A stretch of DNA of 64,000 bases from CAVSEK01 sp963726975 (GCA_963726975.1 CAVSEK010000009.1:65652-129651); one strand, 5' to 3'; numbered from the stretch's first letter, positions 1 through 8,589 are shown. Numbers and translations are program-made. Notes: generated by a model from the letters alone, not told the origin.

Positions 1-1
1 C

Positions 2-1804
2 CATCCCGACTACTCCTTCGAGGGCGAGGACCTCGCGTCGCTCGTCCCCGTCTACCCGGCGACGCGCGCCGTGCCGTCCTGGAACGTCGCCAAGGCCGTG
101 CGCACGGTGCTCGACGGGCTGGAGCTGCCCGACGACCCGCTGCCCGAGGAGCTGAGGCGGGAGCACCGGCTGCTGCCGCTGAGCGAGGCGCTGCGGCGGG
201 TCCACCGGCCGGACGACCGCGCCGACGTCGCGCGGGCGACCCAGCGGTTGCGCTGGGACGAGGCGTACGTCGTGCAGGTCGCGCTGGCCCAGCGCCGGGC
301 CGCGCTGCGCCGGGTGCCCGCGGTGCCGCGCGTGCCCCGGCCGGACGGCCTGCTCGCGGCGCTCGACGCGCAGCTGCCCTTCTCGCTCACGCAGGGCCAG
401 CGCGACATCGGCCAGGTGCTGCTCACCGAGCTGGCGCGCAGCACCCCGGTGCACCGCCTGCTGCAGGGCGAGGTGGGCAGCGGGAAGACCCTCGTCGCCC
501 TGCGCGCCATGCTCGCCGTCGTCGACGCGGGAGGGCAGGCGGCCCTGCTCGCCCCCACCGAGGTGCTCGCCCAGCAGCACGCGCGCTCGCTGCGCCAGCT
601 GCTGGGCCCGCTCGCGCTGGAGGGCCAGCTCGGCGCCGCGTCCCGCGCGACGCGGGTCGCGCTGCTCACCGGGTCGCTCGGCGCGGCCGCCCGCAGGAGC
701 GCGCTGCTCGACGCGGCGAGCGGCGCCGCGGGGATCGTCGTCGGCACCCACGCGCTGCTGTCGGAGGGCGTGCGGTTCGCCGACCTCGGGCTCGTCGTCG
801 TCGACGAGCAGCACCGGTTCGGCGTCGAGCAGCGCGACGCCCTGCGGGCCAAGGGCCGGGAGGGCACGACGCCGCACCTGCTCGTCATGACCGCCACGCC
901 GATACCGCGCACGGTGGCGATGACGGTGTTCGGCGACCTGGAGACGAGCGTGCTGCGCGAGCTCCCGCAGGGCCGCTCGCCGGTCGCGACGTTCGTGGTC
1001 GGCACGCCGCGGGCCCTCGAGCGCACCTGGCAGCGCGTGCGCGAGGAGGTGGAGCAGGGCCGGCAGGTCTTCGTCGTCTGTCCCCGCATCGGCGACGTCG
1101 AGGACGGGAGCGCGGGGGGCAGCGGCGGGCGCGAGGACGACGGCGGGCCCGCGGACCTCGACCTCGACCTCGACGTCGGCGACGACCGGCGTCCCCCGGT
1201 GGCCGTCCTCGACCTGCTGCCGCTGCTCGAGGGCGGTCCGCTCGCCGGCCTGCGCCTGGCGGCCCTGCACGGCCGGCTGCCGCCGGAGGACAAGGAGGCG
1301 GTCATGGGGCGCTTCACGGCCGGCGACCTGGACGTCCTCGTCGCGACCACCGTCGTCGAGGTGGGCGTCGACGTCCCCAACGCCACGACGGTCGTCGTCA
1401 TGGACGCCGACCGCTTCGGCGTCTCGCAGCTGCACCAGCTGCGCGGCCGGGTCGGGCGGGGCAGGCACCCCGGGCTGTGCCTGCTCGTCACCGAGGTGCC
1501 GCAGGCCAGCCCGCCGGGACAGCGCCTCACGGCCGTGGCGGGGACGACCGACGGGTTCGCGCTGTCCGAGCTCGACCTGGAGCAGCGCCGCGAGGGCGAC
1601 GTCCTCGGCGTGCGGCAGTCCGGCGGCACCTCCTCGCTGCGCATGCTGCAGGTGCTGCGCGACGCGGACGTCGTCGCGGCGGCCCGGCAGGCGGCGACCG
1701 CCCTCGTCGCGGACGACCCCGACCTCGAGCGGCACCCGGCGCTGGCCGCTGCGGTGCGGGCGATCGTGGGGGAGGACCGGGCGGCCTACCTGGAGAAGGC
1801 GTGA
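2..1804 (+). CDS. recG: ATP-dependent DNA helicase RecG (5' truncated)
   Basis: RecG remodels stalled replication forks and Holliday junctions in the cytoplasm. The reading frame is already open at base 2, so the N-terminal wedge domain lies mostly outside the window. Visible in order are the helicase Walker A motif GEVGSGKT (467-490), the DEQH-type Walker B DEQHRFG (803-823), a TATPIPRT motif, the GRVGRG motif of the second helicase domain, and the C-terminal GDVLGVRQSG motif typical of RecG. A low-complexity acidic insertion (DLDLDLDVGDD) lies between the helicase domains. It is followed 19 bases later by rsmD, as in other actinomycetes. Confidence 0.96.
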   Translation, partial: HPDYSFEGEDLASLVPVYPATRAVPSWNVAKAVRTVLDGLELPDDPLPEELRREHRLLPLSEALRRVHRPDDRADVARATQRLRWDEAYVVQVALAQRRAALRRVPAVPRVPRPDGLLAALDAQLPFSLTQGQRDIGQVLLTELARSTPVHRLLQGEVGSGKTLVALRAMLAVVDAGGQAALLAPTEVLAQQHARSLRQLLGPLALEGQLGAASRATRVALLTGSLGAAARRSALLDAASGAAGIVVGTHALLSEGVRFADLGLVVVDEQHRFGVEQRDALRAKGREGTTPHLLVMTATPIPRTVAMTVFGDLETSVLRELPQGRSPVATFVVGTPRALERTWQRVREEVEQGRQVFVVCPRIGDVEDGSAGGSGGREDDGGPADLDLDLDVGDDRRPPVAVLDLLPLLEGGPLAGLRLAALHGRLPPEDKEAVMGRFTAGDLDVLVATTVVEVGVDVPNATTVVVMDADRFGVSQLHQLRGRVGRGRHPGLCLLVTEVPQASPPGQRLTAVAGTTDGFALSELDLEQRREGDVLGVRQSGGTSSLRMLQVLRDADVVAAARQAATALVADDPDLERHPALAAAVRAIVGEDRAAYLEKA

Positions 1805-1823
1805 CGCCGACGGGGGAGCGGTC

Positions 1824-2351
1824 ATGAGGATCGTCGCCGGGACGCACCGCGGCCGTCCGCTGGCCGTGCCGCGCGGCGGCCCGACCCGCCCGACCGCCGA
1901 CCGCGCCCGGGAGGGCCTGTTCTCCTCGCTGCAGAGCCTGCTCGACCTCGACGGCGCGCGCGTGCTCGACCTGTACGCCGGCAGCGGGGCCCTCGGGCTG
2001 GAGGCCCTCAGCCGGGGTGCTGCGGGAGCGACGCTCGTCGAGCAGGACGAGCGCGCCCTGACCGCCCTGCGGGCCAACGTCGCGTCGCTCGCCCTGCCCG
2101 CGGACGTCGTCGCACAGCCCGTCGAGCGCTTCCTCGACGGCGAGCCCGTGCCGTACGACCTGGTGCTGCTCGACCCGCCGTACGACCTCGACGTGGACCC
2201 CGTGCTGGTGCGCCTGGTGCCGTGGGCGGCCGACGTGGTGGTCGTCGAGCGGCGGACCCGGGGACCCGCGCCGGCCTGGCCGGACGGGCTGGAGGGGCTG
2301 CGGAGCCGCCGCTACGGGGAGGCGACGCTCTGGTACGGTTCAAGATCATGA
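1824..2351 (+). CDS. rsmD: 16S rRNA (guanine(966)-N(2))-methyltransferase RsmD
   Basis: A 175-residue SAM-dependent enzyme that methylates G966 of 16S rRNA during small-subunit assembly. The N-terminus carries the RsmD signature IVAGTHRGRPL. The SAM-binding motif DLYAGSGALGLE is at residues 49-60 and the catalytic DPPY motif at 118-121, where N6/N2 methyltransferases carry (D/N)PPY. The ATG start gives the usual family length. Its stop overlaps the start of coaD (ATGA), indicating translational coupling; the rsmD-coaD pair is conserved in many bacteria. Confidence 0.95.
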   Translation: MRIVAGTHRGRPLAVPRGGPTRPTADRAREGLFSSLQSLLDLDGARVLDLYAGSGALGLEALSRGAAGATLVEQDERALTALRANVASLALPADVVAQPVERFLDGEPVPYDLVLLDPPYDLDVDPVLVRLVPWAADVVVVERRTRGPAPAWPDGLEGLRSRRYGEATLWYGSRS

Positions 2352-2836
2352 GAAGGGCCGTCTGCCCCGGGTCGTTCGACCCCGTGACCCTCGGTCACCT
2401 GGACATCGTCGGGCGCGCGAGCGCGGTCTACGACGAGGTCACGGTCGCCGTCCTGGTCAACAAGAAGAAGTCGTCGCTGTTCACGGTCGACGAGCGCATC
2501 GAGATGCTGCGCGAGGTGACCGCGTCCTACGGCAACGTCGTCGTCGACAGCTTCCACGGGCTGCTCGTCGACTGGTGCCGCAGCCACGACGTCCCCGTCA
2601 TCGTCAAGGGGCTGCGCGCGGTGTCGGACTTCGACTACGAGCTGCAGATGGCGCAGATGAACCACGGGCTCGCGGGCGTCGAGACGTTCTTCATGACGAC
2701 CAACCCGCTCTACAGCTTCCTGTCCTCCAGCCTGGTCAAGGAGGTGGCGACGTACGGCGGCGACGTCGCCCACCTCGTCCCCGGTCCGGTGCACGACCGG
2801 CTGACGGCGCGGCTGTCCGAGCGCGCGGCGGGCTGA
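2348..2836 (+). CDS. coaD: Phosphopantetheine adenylyltransferase CoaD
   Basis: Transfers AMP from ATP to 4'-phosphopantetheine, the penultimate step of coenzyme A synthesis. The 162-residue protein has the nucleotidyltransferase motif GSFDPVTLGH at residues 8-17 and the C-terminal serine-rich YSFLSSSLVKEVA stretch of this family. I chose the internal ATG at 2348 because it overlaps the rsmD stop codon and yields the normal N-terminus; an upstream in-frame ATG at 2222 would only add rsmD antiphase sequence. Confidence 0.95.
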   Translation: MRRAVCPGSFDPVTLGHLDIVGRASAVYDEVTVAVLVNKKKSSLFTVDERIEMLREVTASYGNVVVDSFHGLLVDWCRSHDVPVIVKGLRAVSDFDYELQMAQMNHGLAGVETFFMTTNPLYSFLSSSLVKEVATYGGDVAHLVPGPVHDRLTARLSERAAG

Positions 2837-2837
2837 C

Positions 2838-3362
2838 GTGCCCGGCCGCGGCCCCGAGGAGCTGCAGCGGGTGCTCGACGCGCTGACCCGCACCGTCGAG
2901 CAGGCCCGCTCGATGCCCATGTCGGCCTCCTGCGTCGTCAACCGGGCCGAGGTCCTCGGCCTGCTCGACGAGCTCCGGGCGCGACTGCCGCAGGCGCTGC
3001 GGGAGGCCGAGCACGTGCTGGGCGACCGGGCCGGCGTCGTCGACGACGGGCGGCGCGAGGCCGAGCGCGTCGTCGCCACCGCGCAGGCCGAGCGCCGTCG
3101 GCTGGTCGGCGGCAGCGACGTCGTGCGCGACGCCGAGGCGGAGGCGCGCCAGGTGCTCGCCCGGGCGTCCGAGCAGGCGCAGGCGCTGCGGGAGCAGGCC
3201 GAGGACTGGGTGGACACGCGCCTCGCGACCTTCGAGGTCGTGCTCACCAAGACGCTGGCCGCCGTGGAGCGCGGCCGCGACCAGCTCGCGGGCGGGCACC
3301 CGCTGGACGCCCTGCGCGACGACGGCCCCGACGACCCCGACGACCGCCCGCTGTTCTCCTGA
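2838..3362 (+). CDS. DivIVA-like coiled-coil protein, SepIVA family
   Basis: A 174-residue, mostly alpha-helical protein rich in Ala, Glu, Arg and Gln, with a long heptad-like coiled coil from about residue 45 to 135 and an acidic Asp/Pro-rich tail. The position directly before DUF177 and near rnc-mutM matches mycobacterial SepIVA (Rv2927c), a DivIVA-domain protein needed for septation and polar growth. The match is by synteny and coiled-coil composition, not by a unique motif. The GTG start lies one base after the coaD stop, so it is probably co-transcribed with coaD. Confidence 0.75.
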   Translation: MPGRGPEELQRVLDALTRTVEQARSMPMSASCVVNRAEVLGLLDELRARLPQALREAEHVLGDRAGVVDDGRREAERVVATAQAERRRLVGGSDVVRDAEAEARQVLARASEQAQALREQAEDWVDTRLATFEVVLTKTLAAVERGRDQLAGGHPLDALRDDGPDDPDDRPLFS

Positions 3363-3403
3363 CCGCGACGAGCCGCGACCGGGCCGCCGGGTCCCGCGTC
3401 CGC

Positions 3404-3409
3404 TAGCCT
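3404..3409 (+). promoter_or_regulatory. -10 box for DUF177-rpmF
   Basis: TAGCCT lies 8 bases before GTG 3418, a spacing that places the transcription start on or next to the start codon (leaderless mRNA). No convincing -35 element is visible. Confidence 0.5.
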
Positions 3410-3417
3410 GGACAGCC

Positions 3418-4081
3418 GTGCCCACGGTCGAGCGCGCCTCGACCCGCACCTGGACGACCCCCGCCCCCTCGCACTGGACAGCCCCTCTCGTGGACAGGAA
3501 GCCGCAGCACCGCCTCGACCCCCGCAAGCCCCTCGTCGTCGACACGCGCGAGCTGGGCCGCCGCCCGGGGTCGATGCGCACGCTGGTCCGCACCGTGCCC
3601 GCTCCGGACGGCCTGGGGATCGTCGACCTCGTCGGCGTGCCGACCGGTGCCGACCTCGAGCTCGACCTGCGGCTGGAGTCGGTCATGGAGGGCGTGCTCG
3701 TCGAGCGGCACCGCCACGGCGCCGGTCGAGGGCGAGTGCGGGCGCTGCCTGGACCCGGTCTCGGACACCGTCGAGGTGCGGCTGCAGGAGCTGTTCGCCT
3801 ACACGCCCGGCGACGACCCCGACGAGGACCAGCCGCTGCTCGAGGGCGACCTGCTCGACCTCGAGCCCGCGCTGCGGGACGCCGTCGTGCTGGCCCTGCC
3901 CCTCACCCCGCTGTGCGACGAGGACTGCGCCGGTCTGTGCGCCGAGTGCGGCGAGCGGCTCGACGACCTCCCCCCCGACCACGCGCACGGCGCGACCGAC
4001 CCCCGCTGGTCGGCCCTGCAGGACCTCGTCCGCACCAGTCCCGCCAGCAGCCCGACCCGTCCCCACCCCGAGGAGAACTAG
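3418..4081 (+). CDS. DUF177 (YceD) family protein, frameshifted
   Basis: YceD/DUF177 proteins are encoded before rpmF across bacteria and act in 23S rRNA processing or accumulation. The first frame runs to about base 3703 (DTRELGRRPGSMR then LDLRLESVMEGVLV). The second frame continues with GECGRCLDPV and the zinc-ribbon-like end LCDEDCAGLCAECGERL, stopping at 4081. One extra base near 3703 joins them, probably an assembly error. GTG 3418 is supported by the -10 box; GTG 3490, just before the conserved LDPRKPLVVDTREL, is the alternative and would remove 24 poorly conserved residues. Confidence 0.85.
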
Positions 4082-4083
4082 CG

Positions 4084-4254
4084 ATGGCCGTCCCGAAGCG
4101 CAGGATGTCGCGCAGCAACACCCGCTCGCGCCGCTCGCAGTGGAAGACCGCCCTGCCGGTGCTCACCACCTGCGACCGCGGCCACACCACCCGCCCGCAC
4201 ACCGTGTGCCCCGAGTGCGGCCGCTACGACCGCCGCACCGTCGTCGCCGTCTGA
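4084..4254 (+). CDS. rpmF: 50S ribosomal protein L32
   Basis: A 56-residue L32 with the invariant basic N-terminus MAVPKRRMSRSNTR and a C-terminal zinc-binding region. The second knuckle is a normal CPECG, but the first reads CDRGH, so only one Cys is followed by a His. It could still bind zinc with C, H, C, C ligands. It begins two bases after the DUF177 stop, the standard yceD-rpmF pair. Confidence 0.95.
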   Translation: MAVPKRRMSRSNTRSRRSQWKTALPVLTTCDRGHTTRPHTVCPECGRYDRRTVVAV

Positions 4255-4305
4255 CCCCGCTCCCGACCCGCCGCTGAGCCTTCCCGTCCCCCGCGCGGCG
4301 CTGCG

Positions 4306-5349
4306 GTGAGCGCGGACGTGCGCGTCGCCGTCGACCTGCTCGGCGGCGACCACGCCCCGGCATCGGTCGTCGACGGCGCCCTGCTCGCCGCCGACGAGCA
4401 GCCGGGGACCGTCCCGGTGCTCGTCGGTCCGGTCGAGCTCGCGCACGCCCTGCTCGCCGAGCGCGGTGCGGCCGGGCGGCTGGACGTGGTCGGGGCGACC
4501 CAGGTCGTCGGCATGGACGAGGACCCCGCCCGCGGCATCCGCAGCAAGCGCGACGCCACGGTGCGGGTCGCCGCCCGCCTCGTGCGCGACGGGGCCGCCG
4601 ACGCGCTCGTCTCCGTCGGCTCCACCGGCGCCGCGCTCGCCGCCTGCGTGTTCACCCTGGGCCGGCTGCGCGGGACCTCCCGGCCCGCGCTCGCCGTCGT
4701 CGTCCCCGCCGCCGCCGGTCCGCTCGTCCTGCTCGACGCCGGGGCCAGCGTCGACGCCGACGCCGACCTGCTCGTGCAGCACGCCCTCGCCGGGGCCGCC
4801 CTGGCCCGGGTGCGGCTCGGCCTGCCGCGCCCCCGGGTCGGGCTGCTCACCATCGGCGAGGAGGCCGGCAAGGGCGACCTGCTGCGCCGGCAGGCCGCGG
4901 CGCTGCTCGCCGACCTGCTCGCCGACCTGCCGCTGGACTACGTCGGCAGCGTGGAGGGCCGCGACGTCCCGTACGGCGGGGTGGCCGACGTCGTCGTCAC
5001 CGACGGGTTCACCGGCAACGTCCTGGCCAAGGGGCTGGAGGGCGCCGCCGGCATGCTCACCGGCCTCGTCCGCGCGGTGCTCACCGCCACCCCGGAGCGC
5101 GCCGCGCTGGCGGCGCCGCTGCTGGCGGCCGTCGACGAGGCGACCGGGGGGATGTCGCCGGACGCCTTCGGGGGCGGCTACCTGCTCGGGGTGCGCGGCG
5201 TCTGCGTCGTCGGCCACGGCGCCTCGTCCCCGCGGGCCGTCGCCAGCTGCGTGGCGCTGGCGGCCGAGGCCGTCCGCGAGCAGCTCGTGCCCCGCACCGC
5301 CGAGGCGCTCGAGGACCTGCTGGACCGGCGTGCCAGGGTGTCGCCGTGA
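4306..5349 (+). CDS. plsX: Phosphate acyltransferase PlsX
   Basis: PlsX converts acyl-ACP to acyl-phosphate, the first acyl donor for phosphatidic acid synthesis. The 347-residue protein starts VRVAVDLLGGDHAP (the family motif is usually DAMGGDHAP), then shows the GSTGAALAA loop and VTDGFTGNV near the C-terminus. The GTG start follows rpmF by 51 bases. Its stop overlaps the acpP start (GTGA), placing acyl carrier protein and its acyl-consuming enzyme in one operon. Confidence 0.93.
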   Translation: MSADVRVAVDLLGGDHAPASVVDGALLAADEQPGTVPVLVGPVELAHALLAERGAAGRLDVVGATQVVGMDEDPARGIRSKRDATVRVAARLVRDGAADALVSVGSTGAALAACVFTLGRLRGTSRPALAVVVPAAAGPLVLLDAGASVDADADLLVQHALAGAALARVRLGLPRPRVGLLTIGEEAGKGDLLRRQAAALLADLLADLPLDYVGSVEGRDVPYGGVADVVVTDGFTGNVLAKGLEGAAGMLTGLVRAVLTATPERAALAAPLLAAVDEATGGMSPDAFGGGYLLGVRGVCVVGHGASSPRAVASCVALAAEAVREQLVPRTAEALEDLLDRRARVSP

Positions 5350-5639
5350 GTCCCGCGGGGGCGCCCGACGCGCGCGAGGTGCTGGCCCTGGTGCAGCAGG
5401 CCTGCGCCACGGTGCTCGAGGTCGACCCGGGGACCGTCACCCCGGCGACGCACTTCGTCGACGACCTGCGCGCCGACTCGCTCGCGCTCGTCGAGATCGT
5501 CGAGATCGTCGAGGAGGCGCTCGCCCCGCGCGCTCCGGCCGGCTTCCACCTCGAGGACGAGGAGCTCGACGGGCTCACGACGGTGGGGGAGGCCGTCGAC
5601 CTCGCCGTCGCGCGGCTCGCGGCGGCGGGCCGGGCGTGA
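5346..5639 (+). CDS. acpP: Acyl carrier protein
   Basis: A 97-residue acyl carrier protein. Ser45 in the motif ADSLALVE is the phosphopantetheine attachment site. The C-terminal helix region is longer and more Ala-rich than E. coli ACP. GTG 5346 overlaps the plsX stop and its own stop overlaps the GTG of rnc, so plsX-acpP-rnc are translationally coupled. It could serve the main fatty-acid synthase or a dedicated phospholipid role; sequence alone does not tell. Confidence 0.9.
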   Translation: MSPAGAPDAREVLALVQQACATVLEVDPGTVTPATHFVDDLRADSLALVEIVEIVEEALAPRAPAGFHLEDEELDGLTTVGEAVDLAVARLAAAGRA

Positions 5640-6379
5640 GCCGCGCCGACCGCCCCGCCCCGCCCCCGCCGCACACCGTCCTCGAGGCGGCGCTGGGCAC
5701 CGGGCTGACGCCGGCGCTGCTGGAGCAGGCGCTCACCCACCGGTCGTACGCCTACGAGCACGGCGGTCTGCCCACCAACGAGCGGCTGGAGTTCCTCGGC
5801 GACGCGGTGCTCGGGCTGGTCGTCACCGACGCGCTGTACGCCGCCCACCCGGACGTCCCCGAGGGGCAGCTGGCCAAGCTGCGCGCGGCGGTGGTCAACA
5901 CCCGCGCGCTCGCCGGGGTGGGGCGCGCGCTCGGCCTCGGGCGCTTCCTGCGGCTGGGGCGGGGCGAGGACGCCACCGGGGGCCGCGACAAGAACAGCCT
6001 GCTCGCCGACACGATGGAGGCGATCATCGGCGCCGTCTACCTCGAGCGCGGGCTGCCCGGCGCCTCCGCCCTGGTCCGGCGGTTGTTCGACCCGCTCATG
6101 CTGGCGGCCGGCCAGGACGGCGCGGCGGTCGACTGGAAGACCGCGCTGCAGGAGCTGACGGCGGCGCGCGGCCTGGGCGCCCCGGAGTACGTCCTCGTCG
6201 AGACCGGGCCCGACCACGCCAAGCGGTTCGCCGCACAGGTGCTCGTCGCCGGGCAGGTGCTCGGCAGCGGCGAGGAGGGCAGCAAGAAGGCGGCCGAGCA
6301 GGTCGCGGCGCAGGCCGCGGCCGCGGCGCTGCTCCCGGTGAGCGGGGACCGCGAGGTCGTGCCCCAGGTCGGCGCCTAG
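5636..6379 (+). CDS. rnc: Ribonuclease III
   Basis: Double-strand-specific endonuclease that processes rRNA precursors and structured mRNAs. The 247-residue protein carries the RNase III signature NERLEFLGDAVL (from residue 48) and the second catalytic element DTMEAIIGAVYLE, with Asp125 and Glu128 as metal ligands. A C-terminal dsRNA-binding domain (about 165-235) ends GSKKAAEQVAAQAA. The GTG start overlaps the acpP stop, and the stop overlaps the mutM GTG by one base. Confidence 0.96.
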   Translation: MSRADRPAPPPPHTVLEAALGTGLTPALLEQALTHRSYAYEHGGLPTNERLEFLGDAVLGLVVTDALYAAHPDVPEGQLAKLRAAVVNTRALAGVGRALGLGRFLRLGRGEDATGGRDKNSLLADTMEAIIGAVYLERGLPGASALVRRLFDPLMLAAGQDGAAVDWKTALQELTAARGLGAPEYVLVETGPDHAKRFAAQVLVAGQVLGSGEEGSKKAAEQVAAQAAAAALLPVSGDREVVPQVGA

Positions 6380-7230
6380 TGCCGGAGCTCCCCGAGGTCG
6401 AGGTGGTCCGCCGCGGCCTCGAGCGCGGGGTCGCCGGCCGCACCGTCGAGCGGGTCGAGGTGGCGCACCCGCGGGCGGTCCGTCGCCACCCCGCGGGCGC
6501 GGACGACTTCCGCGCCCTGCTCGAGGGCCGCACCGTGCTCGGGGCGCTGCGGCGCGGCAAGTACCTGTGGCTGCCGCTGGACTCCGGCGACGCGCTGACC
6601 GGGCACCTGGGCATGAGCGGGCAGCTGCTCGTGCAGCCGCCGGAGGCCCCGCCGCAGGCGCACCTGCGCGTCCGCCTGACCTTCCGGGACGGCGGCCGTG
6701 AGCTCCGCTTCGTCGACCAGCGCACCTTCGGCGGTCTGGCCGTCGTCGCCGGAGGCGCCGAGCTCCCCTCGACGGTGGCCCACGTCGCGCGCGACCCGCT
6801 CGACCCGCTCTTCGACCTCGAACGGGTGGTCGCGCGGCTGCGGGAGCGCCGCACGGGCGTCAAGCGCGCGCTGCTCGACCAGACGCTCGTCTCCGGGATC
6901 GGCAACATCTACGCCGACGAGGCGCTGTGGCGGGCGCGGCTGCACGGCGGCCGTGCGACCGAGCAGCTCACCCGGCCGCAGGCCCGCTCGCTGCTGGGGC
7001 ACGCCGCCGAGGTGCTGCGGGCCTCGCTCGAGCAGGGCGGGACGAGCTTCGACGCGCTCTACGTGTCGACCGAGGGCGTGAGCGGCCTGTTCCAGCGCTC
7101 GCTGGACGCCTACGGCCGCGCCGGCGAGCCGTGCGCCCGCTGCGGCACGGCGATCCGCCGCGAGGTCTTCATGAACCGGTCCTCGTTCAGCTGCCCGCGC
7201 TGCCAGCCGCGGCCGCGCGCTCCGCGCTGA
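6379..7230 (+). CDS. mutM: Formamidopyrimidine-DNA glycosylase
   Basis: Excises 8-oxoguanine and FaPy lesions in base excision repair. The N-terminus is PELPEVE after Met removal, so Pro2 is the catalytic nucleophile and Glu3 its partner. Lys61 sits in the RRGKYLW motif. The helix-two-turn-helix segment GIGNIYADEALW is present, and the C-terminal zinc finger has Cys252, Cys255, Cys272 and Cys275 with Arg267 in the lesion loop. Length (283) is normal. The last 44 bases are overlapped by a small minus-strand gene. Confidence 0.96.
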   Translation: MPELPEVEVVRRGLERGVAGRTVERVEVAHPRAVRRHPAGADDFRALLEGRTVLGALRRGKYLWLPLDSGDALTGHLGMSGQLLVQPPEAPPQAHLRVRLTFRDGGRELRFVDQRTFGGLAVVAGGAELPSTVAHVARDPLDPLFDLERVVARLRERRTGVKRALLDQTLVSGIGNIYADEALWRARLHGGRATEQLTRPQARSLLGHAAEVLRASLEQGGTSFDALYVSTEGVSGLFQRSLDAYGRAGEPCARCGTAIRREVFMNRSSFSCPRCQPRPRAPR

Positions 7231-7396
7231 CCCGCGCCGCCCGGACAGCCGGGGCCAGGCCCCCCTCGACCTGGCGCGGGGTCCAGGGCTCGGACGGCGC
7301 CCACTGCGACCCGCACCCCGCGCAGGAGAACACGCCCTCGTCAGGAGGGGCGGACCAGTCGCACAGGGACCGGCAGGGGGCGACGCGCAGGCTCAC
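7187..7396 (-). CDS. Small zinc-ribbon-like protein
   Basis: A 69-residue protein of unknown function. It has two cysteine pairs, Cys8/Cys12 and Cys25/Cys28 (CAGCGSQW), followed by EPWTPRQVEGG, which looks like a small rubredoxin or zinc ribbon. The tail is Ala-rich and could be non-native sequence read through the mutM overlap. Start is GTG 7396. The ordered Cys/Trp/Pro content is unlike the usual antisense shadow of a GC-rich gene, so I think it is real. Confidence 0.6.
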   Translation of the reverse strand: MSLRVAPCRSLCDWSAPPDEGVFSCAGCGSQWAPSEPWTPRQVEGGLAPAVRAARVSAERAAAAGSAGS

Positions 7397-7447
7397 CGCG
7401 ACAGTCTGCCCGGACCGGTCGGCCGTCGGCCGTCCCGGTCCCCGAGG

Positions 7448-7795
7448 TCAGTTGTTGGAGCCGCCGTCGGTGTCGGCGCCGCCGCTGGCGCCCGGGCTCG
7501 CCGGCGGGGCGGTGGTCGGGACGATGCCCGGCACGCCGCCCGTCGGCCCCGGCAGGGTGTTGCCCAGCGGCGGGTCGACGTAGGGCAGGCCGGTGCCGAG
7601 GGGCTCCGGCGTGCGCACCACGGGCGCCGTGGAGGACTCGGGGTCCGGCCTGTCCGCGTTGGGGCTGTTGTCGCCGGTGTCGAAGGCGCAGGCCGAGGAG
7701 CCGAGGGCGGTCGCGGCGGCCAGGGCGAGAGCGCCGGTCCAGCGACGGGCGGCACGGGCGGGGCGGGCGGGGCGGGAGGGGGTGCGGTCGCGCAT
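7448..7795 (-). CDS. Putative small secreted lipoprotein
   Basis: A 115-residue protein with an Arg-rich N-terminus, a short hydrophobic stretch (ALALAAATAL) and a lipobox-like GSSAC, predicting lipid attachment at Cys36. The remainder is Pro/Gly/Thr-rich and probably disordered on the outer face of the membrane, ending with an Asn pair. No function is recognisable. It is divergent from the acylphosphatase gene downstream. Confidence 0.6.
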   Translation of the reverse strand: MRDRTPSRPARPARAARRWTGALALAAATALGSSACAFDTGDNSPNADRPDPESSTAPVVRTPEPLGTGLPYVDPPLGNTLPGPTGGVPGIVPTTAPPASPGASGGADTDGGSNN

Positions 7796-7805
7796 GCCGG
7801 GTCGC

Positions 7806-7811
7806 TACCCT
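7806..7811 (+). promoter_or_regulatory. -10 box for acyP
   Basis: TACCCT lies 8 bases before GTG 7820, consistent with a leaderless transcript. Confidence 0.45.
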
Positions 7812-7819
7812 CCTGCGCC

Positions 7820-8116
7820 GTGACCACCCCCGACGGGGCGCAGGACGTGGCCCGCCTCACCGCCCGGGTCCGCGGCCGCGTCCAGGGCGTCGGCTTCCGG
7901 TGGTGGACCCGGGCCCGGGCGCTCGAGCTCGGGCTCGTCGGGTCGGCCACCAACCTCGACGACGGTCGCGTCGAGGTGGTGGCGCAGGGACCGCGGGCGC
8001 AGTGCGAGCGGCTGCTGGAGCTGCTCGGCACGGGGTCGACGCCGGGCCGGGTGACCGGCGTGGCGCACTGGTGGGGCGCGGCGCGCGACGGCCTGACCGG
8101 CTTCGTCGAGCGCTGA
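7820..8116 (+). CDS. acyP: Acylphosphatase
   Basis: A 98-residue acylphosphatase, hydrolysing carboxyl-phosphate bonds. The phosphate-binding loop and catalytic Arg are in GRVQGVGFRWW, and the catalytic Asn is in the SATNLDDGRVEVVAQG motif. The family sits between mutM and smc in many actinomycetes. The GTG start is set by the -10 box. Confidence 0.93.
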   Translation: MTTPDGAQDVARLTARVRGRVQGVGFRWWTRARALELGLVGSATNLDDGRVEVVAQGPRAQCERLLELLGTGSTPGRVTGVAHWWGAARDGLTGFVER

Positions 8117-8263
8117 GCGGCCGCCGGGTGCCCGGTCGCGTCCCGTGACCGGACCGTGACCTCGACCTTGACCCGACCGGGCTCACGTGCGAAACTCGGC
8201 GCGCACGAGCACGGTGGCGACCAGCCCGTCCTCGTGCCACCCCCCTCGACGCGGAGGACTCCC

Positions 8264-8470
8264 ATGGCCAAGGCCCTGTTCGGGCACGTCGGCATCGGCA
8301 GCGACCTGAAGCTGGCCGCCGAGGTGCGGCGGTTGCGGGCCCGGGTGGAGGAGCTCGAGCACGAGCTCGCCCTCGCCCGGGCCGCCAGCGAGGCCTTCGC
8401 CGCGTCGGTGACCGTCGAGGACGACCTGCGCACCCTCACCCTCGACCGCAGCGAGCCCGCCCTCACCTGA
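8264..8470 (+). CDS. Small coiled-coil protein upstream of smc
   Basis: A 68-residue protein beginning MAKALFGHVG, with an Arg/Glu/Leu heptad stretch (about 18-45) predicting one coiled coil, then an acidic end. Similar short MAK-starting coiled-coil proteins precede smc in other actinomycetes; function is unknown. ATG 8264 is preferred over in-frame upstream starts because a GGAGGA ribosome site lies 6 bases before it. A strong hairpin follows the gene. Confidence 0.75.
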   Translation: MAKALFGHVGIGSDLKLAAEVRRLRARVEELEHELALARAASEAFAASVTVEDDLRTLTLDRSEPALT

Positions 8471-8484
8471 GCCCGCACCCTCCC

Positions 8485-8510
8485 AGGGCGTCCCCGGTCG
8501 GGGGCGCCCT
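8485..8510 (+). terminator. Hairpin terminator before smc
   Basis: An 11-bp stem (AGGGCGTCCCC with GGGGGCGCCCT, one G-T wobble) closed by a GGTC loop, 14 bases after the coiled-coil gene. There is no U-tract, as is common in high-GC genomes. Confidence 0.7.
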
Positions 8511-8583
8511 GTCCCGTGTCCGGGGTCGACCCGAGGTCCCGGGCACCCCGCGCGGCGCCGGGGGGGACCGCGCCGGGCGCGGT

Positions 8584-8589
8584 TAACCT
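8584..8589 (+). promoter_or_regulatory. -10 box for smc
   Basis: TAACCT lies 7 bases before GTG 8597, which makes smc mRNA leaderless and fixes its start despite in-frame upstream starts. Confidence 0.55.
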
